Of a stretch of DNA of 64,000 nucleotides, positions 41,702 through 49,274 are shown piece by piece. The number at the start of each line of letters is the position of its first letter. The stretch's first letter is position 1. The translations under genes and the position numbers were made by a program. This DNA comes from DATASD01 sp035478835 (GTDB lineage Bacteria > Patescibacteriota > Saccharimonadia > Saccharimonadales > UBA4665), in contig DATIJH010000002.1 of NCBI GenBank assembly GCA_035478835.1, positions 1-64,000 of the forward strand. The letters run 5' to 3'. The notes under the pieces were generated by a model that saw only the letters and a list, made by a program, of their open reading frames with translations, did no database searches and was not told the DNA's origin.

Positions 41702-42673
41702 ATGTCCGCCCCAACAATTTTAATCGCCTCAACCTCTATTGACAGGCCAAACTATGCAGAGGTAATGCGCCAGCTAGAAGCTCGTGGAGTCAAAGTAATC
41801 GTGTATGAAACCGATTCGATTGCAAAAGGCTCACGCCAATTTAACGCGCATATCGATAAGCAAGGTGTATTACAATTTACGTACGACGGACAAGTACTTG
41901 ACCCCAAGCAAATCGATGCCGCGTGGTATCGCAAACCAATGTACTACGGCCAAGGCAATTCGTGGCGCTGGCTTTCGCTCAAGGACGAGTACGAAGCAGG
42001 GCACAACACCCTGCTTCAAGCGTTACCAGAAGATATTTGGCTCAATAGTTGGCCTAAAATGGACTACGCGCAGGCTAAAATTCCACAGTTAGCCGCAGCG
42101 GCAGCCTGTGGGTTTAAAGTTCCAGAAACAGTGGTGAGTAACCAATGGGCGAGCGTAGAAGCACTTGATTACGAGCAGCTATCTGCCAAAATGGCGCGCA
42201 CTAGCATTGTCCCGTCCATTGACGGCAAGCAGGAAAAAATTATGCACGCCACCAAACTCACCCACGCGCAATTGCCCAAGCAAGTCTCGCCCTATCCGGC
42301 GATCTGGCAGCCGTTCATAGAAAAGAAGCGCGAGTGGCGCGTCACGGTTGTTGGCGACAAAGTTTTTGCCGCGGCTATCTACACCGATGACACGGCCAAA
42401 GACGATTGGCGCAAGCATCAATTTACCTCGGCGGTTCAATTCAAAGCCGAAGACTTTCCAAAAGAAGAGGCGGAGAAGTGCAAGGCCTTGCTCAAACACT
42501 ATGGCCTGCGCTACGGTGCCTTTGACTTTATCGAAAAGCCGGATGGCGAGATCGTGTACCTTGAGGTAAATCCGAACGGCCAGTTCAAGTGGCTGGAGGA
42601 TGATCTGGGCTTGCCGATTTCCGAAGCGATCGCCGACGAGCTCTTACGCATGGCGGAAGACCGCAAAAACTAA
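41702..42673 (+). CDS. MvdD-type ATP-grasp peptide ligase (graspetide maturase), locus A
   Basis: This is a 323-residue protein. It shares all landmarks with 33985-34962: IDAAWYRKPMYYG, KREWRVTVVGDKVFAAAI, LRYGAFDFIEKPDGEIVYL and EVNPNGQFKWLEDDLGLPI followed by SEAIADELL. Such ligases activate Asp/Glu side chains with ATP and join them to Ser/Thr (ester) or Lys (amide) of the partner peptide. The adjacent 74-residue gene provides a Thr/Ser- and Glu-rich end that fits ester formation. The gene is followed by a separately promoted hypothetical gene. Confidence 0.88.
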   Translation: MSAPTILIASTSIDRPNYAEVMRQLEARGVKVIVYETDSIAKGSRQFNAHIDKQGVLQFTYDGQVLDPKQIDAAWYRKPMYYGQGNSWRWLSLKDEYEAGHNTLLQALPEDIWLNSWPKMDYAQAKIPQLAAAAACGFKVPETVVSNQWASVEALDYEQLSAKMARTSIVPSIDGKQEKIMHATKLTHAQLPKQVSPYPAIWQPFIEKKREWRVTVVGDKVFAAAIYTDDTAKDDWRKHQFTSAVQFKAEDFPKEEAEKCKALLKHYGLRYGAFDFIEKPDGEIVYLEVNPNGQFKWLEDDLGLPISEAIADELLRMAEDRKN

Positions 42674-42718
42674 CGCCACACATTAGACATTTATAAAATA
42701 TTGTAGTATAACACCGAA

Positions 42719-43423
42719 ATGACTGAACACTTTCCAAACCTTCCGCAGGATGACGCGGCCCCCAATATTTTCACTACCCCTATTGATATGGTGAGGAACG
42801 GCCAGACCTTGCCGTCTGACATGGTGCTGGGATCCGTAAATGAATCTTCTACGTTTGCCGAGATTAGAATATTAAAATTAACCGGCATAGGCGAGTATGG
42901 CCCGGAATATGCATGGCATGCTCGTAATATTGAGCGGGAGTTGCGACTGGACCCCGACTTCCTGCAGCAAAAGTCTGCGCCCTACGTAATGACTACGCGG
43001 CCAGGCTTTTTTTGGTTGCCGCCCGCCCGCTTCGAGGAGTTTAAGGGCCTCATCGGCCATCCGGATCGCCCGAACGAATATACCGGCGAGCCAAGTAATG
43101 TGCAGGAATGGTTTGATGACGTCAAAAGGACCGCTGTTAGGGACGGCAAAGGATATAGCTATAAGGTGATCGACGACGATCCAAACGCATCCCCAACACA
43201 CGTATTCGCCCACCATGGTACGCCAACCGGCATATCGGACTGGTTCCAGCGCGACAACATCGCCGAACGCAACATAAACATCTTGCCGGACGTCACGACG
43301 ATCCCCGAGGCGCTGACGGCGCTGACCGGGCTCATGCAAACGCAAGCCGGGGTGCCCGCTCAAAACGTAGACAATGTTTTGCGGTTCTTCACCGAAGTGC
43401 ACGACCGATACGGCATACGCTAA
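42719..43423 (+). CDS. Hypothetical protein
   Basis: This is a 234-residue protein, acidic and soluble, of no recognised family. Segments include DMVRNGQTLPSDMVLGSVNE, EYAWHARNIERELRLDPDF, RPGFFWLPPARFEEFKGLI and HVFAHHGTPTGISDWFQRD. A TATAAC box 6 nt before the ATG (42707-42712) supports the start and a leaderless mRNA. It follows the graspetide locus A ligase by 45 nt but has its own promoter, so co-function is uncertain. Confidence 0.55.
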   Translation: MTEHFPNLPQDDAAPNIFTTPIDMVRNGQTLPSDMVLGSVNESSTFAEIRILKLTGIGEYGPEYAWHARNIERELRLDPDFLQQKSAPYVMTTRPGFFWLPPARFEEFKGLIGHPDRPNEYTGEPSNVQEWFDDVKRTAVRDGKGYSYKVIDDDPNASPTHVFAHHGTPTGISDWFQRDNIAERNINILPDVTTIPEALTALTGLMQTQAGVPAQNVDNVLRFFTEVHDRYGIR

Positions 43424-43450
43424 AATTGCCTTAGACTATGCCTTGTCGGT

Positions 43451-43478
43451 TTGACATGAACTGGTAATCGGGTAGAAT
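43451..43478 (+). promoter_or_regulatory. Promoter of the alpha-CTD-like gene pair
   Basis: TTGACA (43451-43456), a 16 nt spacer, TAGAAT (43473-43478), then 7 nt to ATG 43486: a leaderless arrangement. Confidence 0.75.
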
Positions 43479-43485
43479 ACAACGG

Positions 43486-44442
43486 ATGTCAGAAATATCT
43501 TTAGCGCGAGAAATGGCGTGGGCGGTGGTTGGTGCCACAAATGCTGCATTTGATAGGGTGAAAGCGGCAGAAGCGGCCGGCCAAGACGCGGAGATGGCCA
43601 GCGCTCAGCATCAGTTTGAACAGTTGTTGCAGCTCGGCGCTCCTGCTGCGGAGCTCATCGCCGAGGGTCTTGTAACTAAAGACGCCAAAGCTGTCGCTGC
43701 GCAAGCCGATGTCGGTGCAGTGCCCAAAACAATGCCCGCCGCTATGGCAGTAGTCTGCTTGAGTGCCGAGGCCATCGTGGCAGCTGAGGATACCGTCGCG
43801 GCCGCAGAAGATTTAAAACTACGCGCTCAACTATTATTCGGCGATGCTGCGGTGTACAGCAATGTTGCCGTTGATGTGCAATCGCTTGGCCCCGACCAAG
43901 AGCAGCAACGACAGGCCCAAGAACTCGATCAGCCTGTAGGCGAGGTGCTCAAGGAGGTTTACGGTAATAAACCTTTAATCGTGGCGCGTACGAGCAACCA
44001 CTTACGCCGCGAGAATCTGGTAACCCTCCGCGACGTGCTTGTGGCGGGCAGGGCCAAGGTTAGCGATATACCTAACCTCGGTTCAGGAAGTATGGAAGCT
44101 CTGGAAGAGGTATTCTATAAAGTAAACCCTGGACTTGTCTGGCACGACGCACCTACGATTAAAGATATCGCCAAGCTATGCGAGTCGCTCGACCAGGTAA
44201 CGGTGCGCGCGTTGGCCGACAAGGTCGCCCGCGTGCTACGTGGTATGGATATGCAAACGTTGGCATCGGCGGATATTGAGACACTGATGGCGTATGTAGA
44301 CGAATATGATATGGGCGGTGGTGTGATGGTTAAAAAATTAGGGCGGGACAAAGTTGCTGAGCTGCAACAAGCGGGGCGAAAGTTTGCGCATGAGTTTATG
44401 GCTGCGCGTGCGGCAATTGGACAGGATGCAACGAATGTCTGA
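43486..44442 (+). CDS. Protein with RNA polymerase alpha-CTD-like helix-hairpin-helix domain, copy 1
   Basis: This is a 318-residue protein. The N-terminal ~150 residues are Ala-rich helices (EMAWAVVGATNAAFDRVKAA). Residues ~168-212 (RTSNHLRRENLVTLRDVLVA then GRAKVSDIPNLGSGSMEALE) follow the alpha-CTD pattern, in which R-x-x-N-x-L, DLV and IPNLGxKSxxEI contact UP-element DNA and activators. A second helical unit follows (DIAKLCESLDQVTVRALADK). This suggests a DNA-binding or transcription accessory protein not attached to the alpha N-terminal domain; direct evidence is only the motif. Copy 2 overlaps its end by 8 nt. Confidence 0.6.
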   Translation: MSEISLAREMAWAVVGATNAAFDRVKAAEAAGQDAEMASAQHQFEQLLQLGAPAAELIAEGLVTKDAKAVAAQADVGAVPKTMPAAMAVVCLSAEAIVAAEDTVAAAEDLKLRAQLLFGDAAVYSNVAVDVQSLGPDQEQQRQAQELDQPVGEVLKEVYGNKPLIVARTSNHLRRENLVTLRDVLVAGRAKVSDIPNLGSGSMEALEEVFYKVNPGLVWHDAPTIKDIAKLCESLDQVTVRALADKVARVLRGMDMQTLASADIETLMAYVDEYDMGGGVMVKKLGRDKVAELQQAGRKFAHEFMAARAAIGQDATNV

Positions 44443-45421
44443 AGTATCTCTCCCTACCGGTTTAGCGTGGACGATGGTTAACGAGGCAAATGCCGCGTTC
44501 GATGCGATGAAGGCGGCCGACGCCGAAATTGACATGCTCTGGGCCACCGGAAACTTGATGAATCTTAGTGCAGTTGCGGAGCCGGCGCAACGCTATGCCG
44601 ACCGCCAGCGTGACTTCGAGCTTTTGCAAGAAATGGCTGCGCCCGCAGTAGAGCCCATGGTCGCGGCAATGCGCGCCGCGTACGAGGCCGCGCCACCCGC
44701 CAGTCCGTCATTCGTAGAGGTGCAAGTGGCCATGAGGGCTCTTGTAGCTACAGAGAACGCGCAGGTAACCACCGCTGAATTGCGCGGCCGCGCCTCCATG
44801 TTCCTCGGGGGTCTTATAGCACGTGAAGGAATTACCGTTGACGTAGCCGTGTCCGGGGAAAATATAGCGCAAGAGTCGCTCGACCAGCCCATAGCTGAGG
44901 TGGTTGAGAACAAGTATGGCGCAACTCCCATGACAGCCCGAGTAATAAATTGCATGCGCCGCGAAGGAGTTAAAAATTTCCGGGATTTGTTGGTCGTGGG
45001 CAAGGAAACGATAGGTGACATCCGAAATTTGGGGCGCAAGGGCAGGGATTATTTACAGGCAACCTTAGCCGACATCGCCCCAGACATCACGTGGCTCGAT
45101 AACCCTACAATGGATGACATAGCCACCTACTGCACAAGCCCGGACCAGGTCACGCTCAAGGTGCTCGGTAACGACCACGCTCATTTTCTACACGGCGTCG
45201 GCATGCAGCAACTAGCCTTCGCGGACCTAAGCACGCTTATGGATGCGGTAGTCATGAGGGATATATACGACAAGCCTGCCCACATATCAGAAAGGCAGAA
45301 AATAGGCGAAGAGAAACGTTTAACCGTGGACGAGGTTGGCGTGCTGCAGGCGAGTGCTCGGGAATTTGTCGCTAAATTTCTCAAGAGCCGCGCCCGGCTT
45401 ACGCAGGAACGTCCAGAGTAA
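44435..45421 (+). CDS. Protein with RNA polymerase alpha-CTD-like helix-hairpin-helix domain, copy 2
   Basis: This is a 328-residue protein. ATG 44435 was chosen because MSEVSLPTGLAWTMVNEANA aligns with the start of copy 1 (MSEISLAREMAWAVVGATNA). The alpha-CTD-like unit lies near residues 168-212 (RVINCMRREGVKNFRDLLVV, then GKETIGDIRNLGRKGRDYLQ). The rest is helical and acidic. It overlaps copy 1 by 8 nt, so the two are co-translated and probably form a heteromer. tmRNA lies ~70 nt downstream. Function is unknown. Confidence 0.6.
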   Translation: MSEVSLPTGLAWTMVNEANAAFDAMKAADAEIDMLWATGNLMNLSAVAEPAQRYADRQRDFELLQEMAAPAVEPMVAAMRAAYEAAPPASPSFVEVQVAMRALVATENAQVTTAELRGRASMFLGGLIAREGITVDVAVSGENIAQESLDQPIAEVVENKYGATPMTARVINCMRREGVKNFRDLLVVGKETIGDIRNLGRKGRDYLQATLADIAPDITWLDNPTMDDIATYCTSPDQVTLKVLGNDHAHFLHGVGMQQLAFADLSTLMDAVVMRDIYDKPAHISERQKIGEEKRLTVDEVGVLQASAREFVAKFLKSRARLTQERPE

Positions 45422-45461
45422 TCTTTGTGGCGTAGCGGTTTTCGCGCGGTACTACTTATGA

Positions 45462-45467
45462 TATAAT
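45462..45467 (+). promoter_or_regulatory. -10 box of tmRNA
   Basis: TATAAT, 24 nt before the first acceptor-stem base of ssrA, which leaves a short 5' leader for RNase P removal. Confidence 0.55.
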
Positions 45468-45491
45468 ATGGTAGTCACAAGATGACGACGT

Positions 45492-45890
45492 GGGGCTGAA
45501 TTTTAAGCTCGACATTGGACTTTATCGGTTAGATCAGCAGGTCGCTTGTCAGCGTTATAGGCAAACCCAAAATAGATGCAAAAACACCTATTCGTAGCGC
45601 AAAAGCAGCTGTAGCGGACTTGTTCCAACGCAGTAACTTGAACGTTGCACCAGCTTTGGTTTAATCGCCAAAGCAACGCCGCGCATGACGCCAGATAGTG
45701 CAAAGGCGTTTCATATTTTCTGGACGCTTGGGTGTTTTTGTCCTTAACACCCACTAAGACTTTGGACTTTGGATGCTCACTTTTTGTTTGCTTTGATGTG
45801 AGTGCCCGAGAATTTTCAAACAGACTAAGCCTGTAGAAGACTAACTATATAAACCGATGGACGCGGGGGCGGTACCCGCCAGCTCCACCA
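45492..45890 (+). ncRNA. ssrA: Transfer-messenger RNA (tmRNA)
   Basis: The 399 nt RNA rescues stalled ribosomes and tags incomplete proteins. GGGGCTG (45492-45498) pairs with CAGCTCC (45880-45886), followed by encoded ACCA. The T-stem GCGGG/CCCGC is in the standard place after GGAC. The tag frame probably resumes at GCA 45578, preceded by an A-rich run and TAG plus 2 nt as in E. coli, and ends at TAA 45662. It would encode 28 residues starting AKTPIRSAKAA and ending SNLNVAPALV, longer than usual and without the common ALAA end. The T-loop reads GGCGGTA instead of the normal TTCRANY, which is odd. Confidence 0.9.
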
Positions 45891-45902
45891 TTAGGGAATT
45901 TC

Positions 45903-45928
45903 GGTCCTCATTGAGGGCCTTTTTCTTT
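45903..45928 (+). terminator. Terminator of tmRNA
   Basis: GGTCCTC (45903-45909), loop ATT, GAGGGCC (45913-45919) with one G-T pair, then TTTTTCTTT. It starts 13 nt after the CCA end of tmRNA. Confidence 0.8.
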
Positions 45929-46051
45929 GGGTTTAAGAGGTAAATAGCGCTCAATTCTTGGGTGCCAACTTTTTTCTGGGAATTAAAGAAATTCCACCTG
46001 GAGGCCTGTAATGCTTTAGTTAATGGTCATTGTATGGCACAATTATGACAA

Positions 46052-46807
46052 ATGGCTGATTACAAGAAAAACTTCCTCAGCAGTGTCGTTGTACGAATCG
46101 ATTTTGATAAGATAGATCTATCAAAAATCAATTCGTATCTAAAAAAGATTCAAGGAGTGTTCGCCAAGTATGAGCAACAGTCGAGCTACGAGTCTGAATT
46201 GACAATCGACGTAGAAGAAGGTATGCCGATCTCGAAACAAGTAAATAACCAGTTACAATCCTGGATGTTGCTTAATGATGAGGAGACGAAAAGAGCTCAA
46301 ATATCACAGAAATGGCTTTGGATTGACTATAGGAAATACAAAAATTCAAAAGAGCTCCTAGCCGACGTAGAGAAGGTTATTGATGCGTTCATAGACCACT
46401 TTGGCATCGAATCAGTTAATAGAGTCGGTATGCTTTACTCGAACGTGGTTAAAACGGAGAGTAACCAGAAGCCCACGCACTGGGAAGATTATATTAATCC
46501 TAAACTCTTAGCGGGCATCCACTTTGCAGACGAAAATGCGTTTTCCATATCACGGAACATGGGACAGATTGTGAAACATGCAGCAACTAACGATCTACGG
46601 TTTGACTACGGCATCTGGAATAGAGACTTTCCGAATCAAGTTGCGAGAAAAGAATTCATACTTCAGTATGATTGCTACACCAATCTGGCGATGGACGCCA
46701 GAGACCTTAAGATGTCGGAGCTCATCGAAGACTTTAATGATCAGATTGAGTCACTATTCGAGGCAAGTATCACCGACAAGCTTAGGGAAATAATGAGGAA
46801 GGGATGA
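46052..46807 (+). CDS. TIGR04255-like protein in AT-rich block after tmRNA
   Basis: This is a 251-residue protein. The layout (YKKNFLSSVVVRIDFDKIDL near the start, then SQKWLWIDYRKYKNSKELLA and SVNRVGMLYSNVV in the middle) resembles the sporadically distributed TIGR04255 family. Members are often found in variable genome regions and have no established activity. Base composition is clearly more AT-rich and the codon choice differs (many AAA, ATA, AGA) from genes on both sides. It begins ~160 nt after tmRNA, a classical integration site, so recent transfer is likely. The next gene starts 4 nt later. Confidence 0.5.
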   Translation: MADYKKNFLSSVVVRIDFDKIDLSKINSYLKKIQGVFAKYEQQSSYESELTIDVEEGMPISKQVNNQLQSWMLLNDEETKRAQISQKWLWIDYRKYKNSKELLADVEKVIDAFIDHFGIESVNRVGMLYSNVVKTESNQKPTHWEDYINPKLLAGIHFADENAFSISRNMGQIVKHAATNDLRFDYGIWNRDFPNQVARKEFILQYDCYTNLAMDARDLKMSELIEDFNDQIESLFEASITDKLREIMRKG

Positions 46808-46811
46808 TTTT

Positions 46812-47000
46812 ATGGAACAAGACAAACATATGAAATCCGCTTCAAGGAAGGACTTACCTCAAAAATCTACGGATAAGAAGCAGCAGTTCTCCTATAGATC
46901 TGTCTCTGCAGGTATGTATAACGCCTTCAGTGAATCCGCGAGGTATGAAGTTAAAACGCCGACTCCTCAAAAAATAAGATATGTACGCAAGCGCGGTTAA
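46812..47000 (+). CDS. Small basic hypothetical protein in AT-rich block
   Basis: This is a 62-residue, strongly basic protein (KSASRKDLPQKSTDKKQQFS, KTPTPQKIRYVRKRG) without a recognised domain. A GGAAGGG ribosome-binding site lies in the end of the preceding gene, 4 nt after which this one is placed. Its end overlaps the next gene by 20 nt. The operon-like packing supports it being real. An antitoxin-like or nucleic-acid-binding linker role is only a guess from size and charge. Confidence 0.5.
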   Translation: MEQDKHMKSASRKDLPQKSTDKKQQFSYRSVSAGMYNAFSESARYEVKTPTPQKIRYVRKRG

Positions 47001-47550
47001 GAGCCAATTCCGACATTTCCGCAAGGCGAGAATCTGCCAGGGCGACATATTGCGCGACCTGAGCTTTATTAGTGGTGAGCCGCTTTCGAACGTAGAAGCC
47101 GAGGTTGAAATTTCGGACGACAGCACATATTGGATTGTAATGAGCCAAGATTGCGACTTGAATCAAGACTTTAACCAGCGTAAAGAGACAAAAACACGCG
47201 ATAGTAAAAATATCCGCTCTATTTTAATTTGCCCGGCGTATCCTGCGCGTAAGTTTTATAGTGGCCAACATATCCCCGGATGGGCCCTCGAGACTTTTAA
47301 TGATAAGAAGGTCAAGAAAATTATCAGGAACGATGAGTATAAAAGATATCATTACCTAAAAGGCGACGAAGACCTTGGTGTGCCAGAACTTGTGATAGAT
47401 TTTAAGCATTTCTATACCATTCCAGTCGAAGTCGCTTACAGGCAGCGATCCAATGCGTACCTTGTTACTCTTAACGAACTCCATCGTGAAGACCTAAGCC
47501 ATCGGTTTAGTCATTTTCTGTCTCGCATTGGCCTGCCGGATGTCGTTTGA
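46981..47550 (+). CDS. Hypothetical protein with SQDCDL motif in AT-rich block
   Basis: This is a 189-residue protein of unrecognised family. Notable strings are ARICQGDILRDLSFISGEPL and TYWIVMSQDCDLNQDFN. The paired Asp/Cys in SQDCDL could bind metal or form an active site. It overlaps the previous small gene by 20 nt and completes a three-gene AT-rich unit with the TIGR04255-like protein. Together with its site next to tmRNA this suggests an acquired module, perhaps defence or toxin-antitoxin, which is not shown by sequence. Confidence 0.5.
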   Translation: MYASAVKSQFRHFRKARICQGDILRDLSFISGEPLSNVEAEVEISDDSTYWIVMSQDCDLNQDFNQRKETKTRDSKNIRSILICPAYPARKFYSGQHIPGWALETFNDKKVKKIIRNDEYKRYHYLKGDEDLGVPELVIDFKHFYTIPVEVAYRQRSNAYLVTLNELHREDLSHRFSHFLSRIGLPDVV

Positions 47551-47627
47551 AATACAAGATAGCCCGACGGTGTCATTAAATACCTGAATTGAGATATTTA
47601 TAGTAATTATGGTATAAGTAACAGATT

Positions 47628-48599
47628 ATGCCCGCTGGTTTTGAGGTACCTAGCTACGAAGCATTAGTCGCCGAACAAGCGACTGTTCAGGCTGAGAAGT
47701 TTCAAGGCAGACGACTTGCCGCGTACAACAACCAAATCTTCCCCGGACAGAGCTTGCGTGAGCCGTGCGGCAGTGCCGTAGTTGATCTGGCTAGACCTAT
47801 TATTGGCGGGGCTGAGCGCGCCACGCTGGAAGGGGTACTGGAGGGCTTGAGTGAAGCTAAAGCCGGACAGCCCGTTAGTTGGGTTGACATGGGCGGTGGC
47901 CGCGCTTTAGCGATGAGGCAACTCGGTAGCATACCAGAAGTTAGGGCAAAGCTAACTATGACCAACGTGGACTTGTTCAACTTTGGGCTCGAGGGCTTAG
48001 AACCAGAGGAGCTTGCACATCTCGAGGGCTTAGCGCCTGGAATGACTAGCCCCGAAACGGAGCCAATCCTAATCACAGACGATGTTGAAAAGGTAATGCT
48101 GCCCGAACCGGCAGACGTTATAACTTCCGTTGAAGTTATGCAGTATCTCAATAACCCGCTGGCGACACTTGCCAACTGGTACAACCAGCTTGCCGACACC
48201 GGCTTAATGATTGTTGCTGCCGAACATGATTGGGCTAGATGGGTCAACTACGAAAGAGAGCCGGGCAGTGCTTTACAGGATGAAACACCAACCAAACACC
48301 TACTGGAAGTGCTAAAACAAAATGATATCCAGTTTGCGGTAACTGATAGGAGTGATCGGCAGGATGGCGACAGGCCTGACCTTGACCCTACTTGTTTCCG
48401 CATTATGGCTATTCAGAAAAAGCCAGGCACGCGGCTTAAAGTAACGAAGCCGGTAACCGAAGTCTGGGTCAATTCATACAATTATAAGGCTGTTTTTTAT
48501 GAAGCGGCAGATGATAGCGCCTCTTCGCCCGTAGAGATTGTCCATTCCGCCCCTAAAGCGCTCGGTGCTGTGACCCTCGGTGGCCGTTTTCATTTTTAA
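47628..48599 (+). CDS. Class I SAM-dependent methyltransferase-like protein
   Basis: This is a 323-residue protein. The central part has a Rossmann methyltransferase pattern: VSWVDMGGGRALAMRQLG (motif I with an acidic and glycine-rich loop), VDLFNFGLEG (motif II), PADVITSVEVMQYLNNPLAT (motif IV region) and NQLADTGLMIVAAEHD. The C-terminal ~80 residues are not recognised. The substrate is unknown. A TATAAG box lies 9 nt before the ATG. It precedes the NUDIX gene by 25 nt, but that gene has its own promoter. Confidence 0.65.
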   Translation: MPAGFEVPSYEALVAEQATVQAEKFQGRRLAAYNNQIFPGQSLREPCGSAVVDLARPIIGGAERATLEGVLEGLSEAKAGQPVSWVDMGGGRALAMRQLGSIPEVRAKLTMTNVDLFNFGLEGLEPEELAHLEGLAPGMTSPETEPILITDDVEKVMLPEPADVITSVEVMQYLNNPLATLANWYNQLADTGLMIVAAEHDWARWVNYEREPGSALQDETPTKHLLEVLKQNDIQFAVTDRSDRQDGDRPDLDPTCFRIMAIQKKPGTRLKVTKPVTEVWVNSYNYKAVFYEAADDSASSPVEIVHSAPKALGAVTLGGRFHF

Positions 48600-48624
48600 G
48601 CACGCGCATGGCATAATATCTGGC

Positions 48625-49194
48625 ATGAATCAAGAAACGAACGAAGAAATAGTTTTTAGTGGCAAAATCGGCGAGGTGGTGCATACGACGCAGCCGGACG
48701 GACGCGTGTTTGAACGCTATCGCCGCGCGCCTGGCACGCGCCTGGTTATCATTACGCCAGATAAAAAACTAATTATGACCCGCGAACACCGCCAGGAGAT
48801 CGGCAATATTGACCTGCGGTTGCCGGGCGGCAAAGTCCGCGATACGCTTGGCGAATATCATGAGCTGCTAGAGAGCGGCAAAGACATCGTTGCGGCGGCG
48901 TCAGAAGCGGCCGCCAAAGAGGCGTCCGAGGAAGTCGGCGTCACCGTCACCAACCTCAAGCTGCTCACTAAAGCCACGGCGGGCGCGACCGTCGAGTGGG
49001 ATTTATATTATTTTATGACGAGCGATTATCAGGAAAACGCCGGCGGCCAAAACCTGGAGCAAGGTGAGCGGATCGAACGAGTTGAACTAAGCGCGGCCGA
49101 AATCAGGCAAGCCATCAAGCGCGGCGAAATGCAGGAGTGGCGCAGCGTTGGGGTCTTGCTTGGCCTGGTTTTGCCCCAGCTCGAGACCGCGTAG
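48625..49194 (+). CDS. NUDIX hydrolase, ADP-ribose-pyrophosphatase-like
   Basis: This is a 189-residue protein. ATG 48625 is set by CATAAT 7 nt upstream (48612-48617). The fold runs from GTRLVIITPDKKLIMTREHR through LRLPGGKVRDTLGE to the NUDIX box end EAAAKEASEEVGV. The box is stretched by an insertion between the GG and the catalytic helix (about residues 75-100), and the usual Arg of REUxEE is Lys. The substrate may be ADP-ribose or another nucleotide sugar. It is probably cytosolic. Confidence 0.8.
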   Translation: MNQETNEEIVFSGKIGEVVHTTQPDGRVFERYRRAPGTRLVIITPDKKLIMTREHRQEIGNIDLRLPGGKVRDTLGEYHELLESGKDIVAAASEAAAKEASEEVGVTVTNLKLLTKATAGATVEWDLYYFMTSDYQENAGGQNLEQGERIERVELSAAEIRQAIKRGEMQEWRSVGVLLGLVLPQLETA

Positions 49195-49274
49195 CCGGCC
49201 CAGCATAAAATCGCATTGCGTTCCTGGTAATAACCAGCGTATATTTAAGGGAAAGTATAATATGGAGAACAAAA

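Noticed and set aside
45891..47627. Search for an attachment-site duplicate of the tmRNA 3' end flanking the AT-rich module
   Set aside because: No second copy of the GCCAGCTCCACCA end was found up to the next gene and no integrase is present, so integration is suggested only by position and composition.
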